From JAWHTC01 sp032586155 (GTDB taxonomy: Bacteria > Pseudomonadota > Alphaproteobacteria > Rhodobacterales > Rhodobacteraceae): DNA of 64,000 nt. Below the pieces are notes generated by a model, which did not search any database, was not told the DNA's origin, and worked only from the letters and a program-made list of their open reading frames with translations. The position numbers were made by a program, and so were the translations under genes. Positions within the stretch are counted from its first letter, which is position 1; the number at the start of each line of letters is the position of its first letter. Positions 59,829 to 64,000 of this stretch are shown in pieces. Location: the NCBI RefSeq assembly GCF_032586155.1, contig NZ_JAWHTC010000001.1, positions 310,001-374,000 of the forward strand. The letters are read 5' to 3'.

Positions 59829-59844
59829 TTAACGGCCCGTAAAC
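59829..59844 (-). promoter_or_regulatory. Candidate CtrA box upstream of dprA
   Basis: TTAA-N7-TAAAC on the plus strand (TTAACGGCCCGTAAAC), or TTTA-N7-TTAA toward dprA. This matches the CtrA consensus TTAA-N7-TTAA at seven of eight positions, 45 to 60 bp before the dprA ATG. CtrA is known to control competence genes in Rhodobacter capsulatus. Confidence 0.5.
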
Positions 59845-59880
59845 CATAGCGAGAAACCCTAAAAAAGATTCTCCTAGGCC

Positions 59881-61305
59881 CTATTCCTGGCGCAGAACAG
59901 CGCCCGGATTCATTATCCCTTGGGGGTCGAGCGCCATCTTGATCGCCCGCATTGCCGCCAGCCGGGCCGGGTCGCCATAGCGTTCCAGATCGCTTGACTT
60001 GAGCCGCCCAACGCCGTGTTCGGCAGAGAACGAGCCGCCCATTTCGACCACGATGTCATGCACCAACTCCTGCACGCGTGGCCCGAGGCCGGGGAAATCG
60101 GCACGGGTTTTGCCGGGCAGGGGGAAGACGTTATAATGCAGATTGCCGTCTCCCAGGTGACCGAAGCAGTTGATCCGGAAATCGCCCAGTCTGGCCAGCT
60201 CCTGTCCGGCGCGGATGATGAAATGGCTGATCTCGCTCAGAGGCAGCGACACGTCGTGGCTGGAGATCGAGCCGACGAGCCGGTTGGCCTCGGGAATCTG
60301 CTCGCGGATTTCCCACAGGTTGTCGCGCTGAGCTTCGGACTGGGCGACGATGCCGTCACTGACCAGCCCGGCTTCGAGCCCGGTTTCAAACAGCCGTTCA
60401 AGCGCATCCTGTGCTCTGAGACCGCCCGAGAGCCCCAATTCGATCAAGGCCATCCATTGCGGTGCGGGGTCAAACGGGCGGCGGATGTCAGGCAGTTTCT
60501 CGGCCAGGAAATTAAAACCGGTCCCGTCGATCAGCTCAAACGCGCTGACGGCTTCGCCAACCTGGTCGCGCGCCATGGCCAGCAGGTCCAGCGCGGCGCG
60601 GGGGCTGTCGACGATCAGAAGCGCGGTGCCGCTGTCGCCGGGGGTGGGTGAAAGCTTCAGCGCGGCGGCGGTGATCACCCCCAGCGTGCCTTCGGCCCCA
60701 ATGAGCAAGTTGCGCAGGTCGTAACCCGTGTTGTCTTTCCTGAGCCGTGTCAGCCCGTGATATGTGCTGCCATCGGGCAGGACTGCCTCGATCCCGAGAC
60801 AGAGATCGCGGGCATTGCCATAGCGCAGCACGTTGACGCCGCCCGCATTGGTCGAGAGGTTGCCGCCGATCCGGGCCGAACCCTTGGCGGCGATGGTCAG
60901 CGGGAATAGGCGATTATGCGCTTCGGCGGCTTCGTGAATGTCCTGCAGAATGGCGCCTGCTTCGGCCACGAGTACGTTTTCTTCGGGATAGACTGCGCGA
61001 ATGGCATTCATCCGTTCCAGCGAAAGGATCATCGGGGTCGGGCCGTTGGGCATGACCTGGGCGCCGACGAGGCCTGTGCCGCCGCCATAAGGCAGAACCG
61101 GCACACGGGCGGCATTAGCCGCGCGGATCGCGGTTGCAACATCTTGCACGTTGGTGGGCGCCACGACGATCCCGGCCTGGCCGTGCCATTTGCCACGGGG
61201 CTCTTCCAGGTAACGGGGCTCAACCGGCCGCAGGGCCGCGTCGGGCAGGGCGGCGCGCAGAATCTCGATGAAGGTGGTATCGACGGGGTTCAGGGTCATG
61301 TCCAA
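59881..61305 (-). CDS. FAD-linked D-2-hydroxyacid oxidase/dehydrogenase (GlcD-like)
   Basis: A protein of 474 aa. The PCMH FAD-binding domain is in the N-terminal half (GIVVAPTNVQDVATAIRAA; LPYGGGTGLVGAQVMPNG; RIGGNLSTNAGGVNVLRYG). The C-terminal FAD-oxidase domain has NCFGHLGDGNLHYNVFP and SAEHGVGRLKSSDLERYGDP. Members oxidise D-lactate, glycolate, D-2-hydroxyglutarate and others; the substrate is not decided by sequence. An ATG two codons in is also possible as start. It is followed on the minus strand by dprA after a 96-bp gap, but a separate promoter is likely. Confidence 0.88.
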   Translation of the reverse strand: MDMTLNPVDTTFIEILRAALPDAALRPVEPRYLEEPRGKWHGQAGIVVAPTNVQDVATAIRAANAARVPVLPYGGGTGLVGAQVMPNGPTPMILSLERMNAIRAVYPEENVLVAEAGAILQDIHEAAEAHNRLFPLTIAAKGSARIGGNLSTNAGGVNVLRYGNARDLCLGIEAVLPDGSTYHGLTRLRKDNTGYDLRNLLIGAEGTLGVITAAALKLSPTPGDSGTALLIVDSPRAALDLLAMARDQVGEAVSAFELIDGTGFNFLAEKLPDIRRPFDPAPQWMALIELGLSGGLRAQDALERLFETGLEAGLVSDGIVAQSEAQRDNLWEIREQIPEANRLVGSISSHDVSLPLSEISHFIIRAGQELARLGDFRINCFGHLGDGNLHYNVFPLPGKTRADFPGLGPRVQELVHDIVVEMGGSFSAEHGVGRLKSSDLERYGDPARLAAMRAIKMALDPQGIMNPGAVLRQE

Positions 61306-61411
61306 GACATAGCATCCTCAAGCCCGCTGTCGACGGGGCAATTCGCGCCTGTTTCTGTCTTGACCCAAACGCTCAAAACCCGACGCCGTCTGCGGGCGCC
61401 CGGATTTATGG

Positions 61412-62230
61412 TCATTCCGGGTCGCGCAGAAAACGAGGGCGCAGCACATGCACGGTTGGGTGTCGGGGCAAGGTGCGAAGCGAGACGGTCAGGCTGGTGG
61501 CGCCATTGTCGATGATGGCGAACTCGTCCGCCATGCCGGTGAGGAATGCATCCAGCGTCCAGCCTTCGAACCAATGCATCGGGATCACCGTCGAAGATTT
61601 CAGCCGTTTCAACACTTTGATCATCGTGGGCAGGTCTAGGGTCATGCCACCATCCACGGCCGCCATGACCACGTCGAGCCTGCCGAGGGCGGCGTATTGG
61701 GCCTCGGTGGGTTCATGGTGCAGGTGACCCAGATGGCCAATGCAAAGCCCGGCGACTTCGAACACGAAGATCGAGTTGCCAGCGGGTTCGATCCCGTCAA
61801 AGCTGCGGATGTCGGTGGGGATATTGCGCAGAAGCAGGTCATTCAGTTGTAACCGGTGTCGCGCGGCGGTGCCCGGTGTTTCACCCCAGCCCTGCAGGAC
61901 GAAGCGAATGGCGGGGTCGGGAACCGGCGTCCAATGGGTATCATGGGCGTGGTTCATGGTGACGATGTCGGGGACCAATCCGGTTGTGCCGATGAAGCCG
62001 GTGTAGTCGGTTACTGCGCTGACCCCATCCGGGGTCTGGATCAGGAACGAGGCATGGGCGATGTAACTGATCCGGACGGTGTGATCGGGCAGGGGATCGC
62101 GGAAGCTGGCCTTGTGCAGGTATTGCAGTCCGGGGGCTGCGTCGGCGATGGCGATGCACTGGCTGGGGCCGGTTTGAGCGTGTGCTGGCGGTGCCAGGAG
62201 CAGTAGCAGGGGCAGAAGGAATCGCAACAT
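61412..62230 (-). CDS. Secreted MBL-fold metallo-hydrolase-like protein
   Basis: A protein of 272 aa. The signal peptide LRFLLPLLLLLAPPAHA points to the periplasm. The beta-lactamase fold shows ISYIAHASFLIQTPDG, the metal motif MNHAHDTHW (HxHxTH variant of HxHxDH), IGHLGHLHHEPT and IPMHWFEGW, as in UlaG-like lactonases. The substrate is unknown. No close operon partner: 106 bp to the GlcD-like gene and 125 bp to the GNAT gene. Confidence 0.78.
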   Translation of the reverse strand: MLRFLLPLLLLLAPPAHAQTGPSQCIAIADAAPGLQYLHKASFRDPLPDHTVRISYIAHASFLIQTPDGVSAVTDYTGFIGTTGLVPDIVTMNHAHDTHWTPVPDPAIRFVLQGWGETPGTAARHRLQLNDLLLRNIPTDIRSFDGIEPAGNSIFVFEVAGLCIGHLGHLHHEPTEAQYAALGRLDVVMAAVDGGMTLDLPTMIKVLKRLKSSTVIPMHWFEGWTLDAFLTGMADEFAIIDNGATSLTVSLRTLPRHPTVHVLRPRFLRDPE

Positions 62231-62355
62231 GGCGTGATCATAACACGCGTTTGTCTACAGAGAGTGCGAAGCGGTCCTCGGGGAGGTGCGCATGAATGCG
62301 AACCCTACGGGAGCGGGGCAATCGTACGGCCGCCCGTCAGAATGGAAGAGCGGGT

Positions 62356-62943
62356 TCAGCCGACGTCCGTTCGCCCGCGCCGGTCGCTGCGCAAGGCGGC
62401 ATAGAGCACATGTGTACGCCAACGCCCGTCGATCTGCAGATAGCTTTGCGCCACGCCTTCGTATTTGAAACCGGATTTCTCCAAGAGCCCGCGAGAGGCC
62501 GTGTTTTCGGGTAGGCAGGCGGCTTCGATCCGGCTCAGGTCCAATTGGTGGAAGGCGTGGTGTACCATCGCTTCGATCGCCTCACGCATGTAGCCCTGCC
62601 GGGCAAAACTTTCACCAACCCAATAGCCCAGCGTACCAGCCTGGGCCGGGCCGCGGCGGATGTTGTCGAGGGTGATCGCGCCAACGAGGGTTTCGTCAGA
62701 GCGGCGGATCATGAACAGCGGCAGGGCGCTGCCCGAGCCAATCGAGCGCTGGGCCCAGTAGACGCGGTTGGTAAATGCCCGGCGGCTGAGGTGATCGTCG
62801 GCCCAGGCGGGTTCCCACGGGGTCAGGAACTCTTCGCTGGCGCGCCTAAGCGCAGTCCAGGGGTGGAAATCGGCGTGGATGGGCGCGCGCAGGGTCAGGC
62901 GTTCGGTTTCGATCCGGATTTTCCTGCGTGCGCGGTAGAGCAT
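62356..62943 (-). CDS. GNAT N-acetyltransferase, RimJ/RimL type
   Basis: A protein of 195 aa. The acetyl-CoA site is in GYWVGESFARQGYMREAIEA, with the end motif ENTASRGLLEKSGFKYEGVA. RimJ-like enzymes acetylate the N-terminus of ribosomal proteins, but many of this family act on other targets. The start is the ATG at 62943, sharing one base with the stop of the peptidase gene, so the two are translated together. Confidence 0.88.
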   Translation of the reverse strand: MLYRARRKIRIETERLTLRAPIHADFHPWTALRRASEEFLTPWEPAWADDHLSRRAFTNRVYWAQRSIGSGSALPLFMIRRSDETLVGAITLDNIRRGPAQAGTLGYWVGESFARQGYMREAIEAMVHHAFHQLDLSRIEAACLPENTASRGLLEKSGFKYEGVAQSYLQIDGRWRTHVLYAALRSDRRGRTDVG

Positions 62944-64000
62944 CAGGCGGCACGCCTTTGATTGAGCGCCTCCAGCGTCGGAGCATTGCCCACCGGTCCG
63001 TAAAGTGCCAGCGCCGCACCGGCCTCGGCCACCAGCGATCCGGCAAAGTCACGTACGGCGGTACGGTCTACGGCGTCGATGCGGGCGACAACCTCATCAA
63101 GCGACGGGATGCGGCCCCAGATCTGCATCATCCGCGCCAGACGTTCAGCCCGGTTCGACGGGCTTTCCAGTCCCATCAGCAGTCCGGCTTTCATCTGAGC
63201 GCGGGCGCGGTCCACCTCGGCCTCGGACATGTCGTCAGCAGCGCGGCGCATCTCGTCAACTGTGATACCGGCAAGTTCGGGAAGTTGTTCGCCCGAGGTG
63301 CCAGCATAAATGGTGATCATGCCGGTATCGGAATAGGCGCCGGTTTGGGCAAAGATCGTGTAGCAGAGGCCGCGTTTCTCGCGCACTTCCTGAAACAGAC
63401 GCGAGGACATGCCACCGCCAAGCGCGTTGGAATAGACCTGTGCGGTATAGATGTCTGGGTTGCGGTAATTGGGCGCTTCGAAGGCCAGGGCAAAATGCGC
63501 CTGTTCCAGCGTTTTTTCCTGCCGCGTTTCACCCCCAGCAAAGCGGGCGGGTTCAGGTGTTGCGGGGCTGAGCGGGGTCATGCCTCCGAACAGGGCTTCG
63601 GCCTGTTTGACGATTGTGTCGTGATCCACGGCCCCAGCGGCGGCCAGAATCATCTGGCCCGGGCCGTAATGTTCTCCAACGAAGGCCTTGAAATCGTGTT
63701 GGCCAAAGCCGCGCACCTGTTCGGGCGGGCCAAGAATGGTGCGGCCCAGTGCCTGTTCGGGATAGGCGCGTTCCTGCAACCAGTCGAAGATCACGTCATC
63801 GGGCGTATCCAGCGCCTGACCGATCTCTTGCAGGATCACACCGCGTTCGACCTCGATCTCGTCCTCGGCGAAAACCGGGTTCAAAAGGATGTCGCCGATC
63901 ACGTCGATGGCAAGACCCACATCGGCTCCCAACACGCGAGCGTAATAGGCGGTGGTTTCGCGGCTGGTATAGGCGTTGATATAGCCGCCGACGTCTTCGA
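62943..64000 (-). CDS. M16 family zinc peptidase (partial, N-terminus beyond window)
   Basis: At least 352 residues of a pitrilysin/processing-peptidase-like protein. The open frame runs to the window edge, where EDVGGYINAYTSRETTAYYA matches the conserved region after the HxxEH site, which must lie further upstream. The downstream block DEIEVERGVILQEIGQALD holds the expected metal-ligand glutamate region, and REKRGLCYTIFAQTGAYSDT the typical second-domain signature. The role is probably degradation of small peptides or processing of exported peptides. Coupled to the GNAT gene. Confidence 0.9.
   Translation of the reverse strand, partial: EDVGGYINAYTSRETTAYYARVLGADVGLAIDVIGDILLNPVFAEDEIEVERGVILQEIGQALDTPDDVIFDWLQERAYPEQALGRTILGPPEQVRGFGQHDFKAFVGEHYGPGQMILAAAGAVDHDTIVKQAEALFGGMTPLSPATPEPARFAGGETRQEKTLEQAHFALAFEAPNYRNPDIYTAQVYSNALGGGMSSRLFQEVREKRGLCYTIFAQTGAYSDTGMITIYAGTSGEQLPELAGITVDEMRRAADDMSEAEVDRARAQMKAGLLMGLESPSNRAERLARMMQIWGRIPSLDEVVARIDAVDRTAVRDFAGSLVAEAGAALALYGPVGNAPTLEALNQRRAA

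Overview
The window comes from a GC-rich alphaproteobacterium, most likely a marine roseobacter (Rhodobacteraceae). The evidence is gene content and order: glyQ and glyS separated by a small membrane protein, DUF1127 and DUF2125 proteins, fhs-folD, a Tad/Flp pilus locus, a ligase-associated helicase with PdeM, and the intergenic repeats. I see no rRNA, tRNA, insertion sequence, prophage or CRISPR array. Genus and species cannot be called from the sequence alone.

Layout: 0-10 kb holds a secreted unknown, a TauE/SafE exporter, a fused AmmeMemoRadiSam B+A protein, a DUF1127 protein, three tandem paralogous membrane proteins, TrkH and a ThDP-dependent decarboxylase. 10-20 kb holds a SPOR/peptidoglycan-binding pseudo-protease, the glycyl-tRNA synthetase genes with an inserted membrane protein, a monooxygenase, a PPDK-like enzyme with an eroded ATP-grasp domain, and a cell wall hydrolase. 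20-30 kb holds DUF2125, ChaC, a MotA/MotB-like pair with a very long coiled coil, MOSC, fhs-folD and a membrane LytTR protein. 30-36.7 kb holds pdeM and the Lhr-like helicase, a small secreted protein, an AAA ATPase and a large polytopic membrane protein.

36.7-47.4 kb is a Tad pilus locus, all on the minus strand: flp, cpaB, cpaC, an OmpA lipoprotein, cpaE, cpaF, tadB, tadC, two TPR lipoproteins and a prepilin peptidase. Strong hairpins divide it into transcription blocks. No TadE/F/G minor pilins are present. 47.8-53 kb holds a lytic transglycosylase and a four-gene set resembling the actinobacterial decaprenyl-phosphoryl-arabinose pathway (UbiA phosphoribosyltransferase, DprE2-like, DprE1-like, and a flippase-like membrane protein). 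53-64 kb is mostly housekeeping: 3-oxoacid CoA-transferase, a P-loop kinase, topA, dprA, a GlcD-like oxidase, an MBL-fold protein, a GNAT and a partial M16 peptidase.

Most unusual points: (i) an upstream module of 11-bp phased tandem repeats plus GTTAACC boxes, present twice with identical 33-nt spacing, each about 200 bp before a small secreted protein; (ii) the MotA/MotB-like motor pair with a coiled coil of nearly 600 residues; (iii) two enzymes whose catalytic parts are lost while the domain architecture is kept; (iv) the DprE-like lipid-linked pentose locus; (v) a near-consensus CtrA site before dprA.
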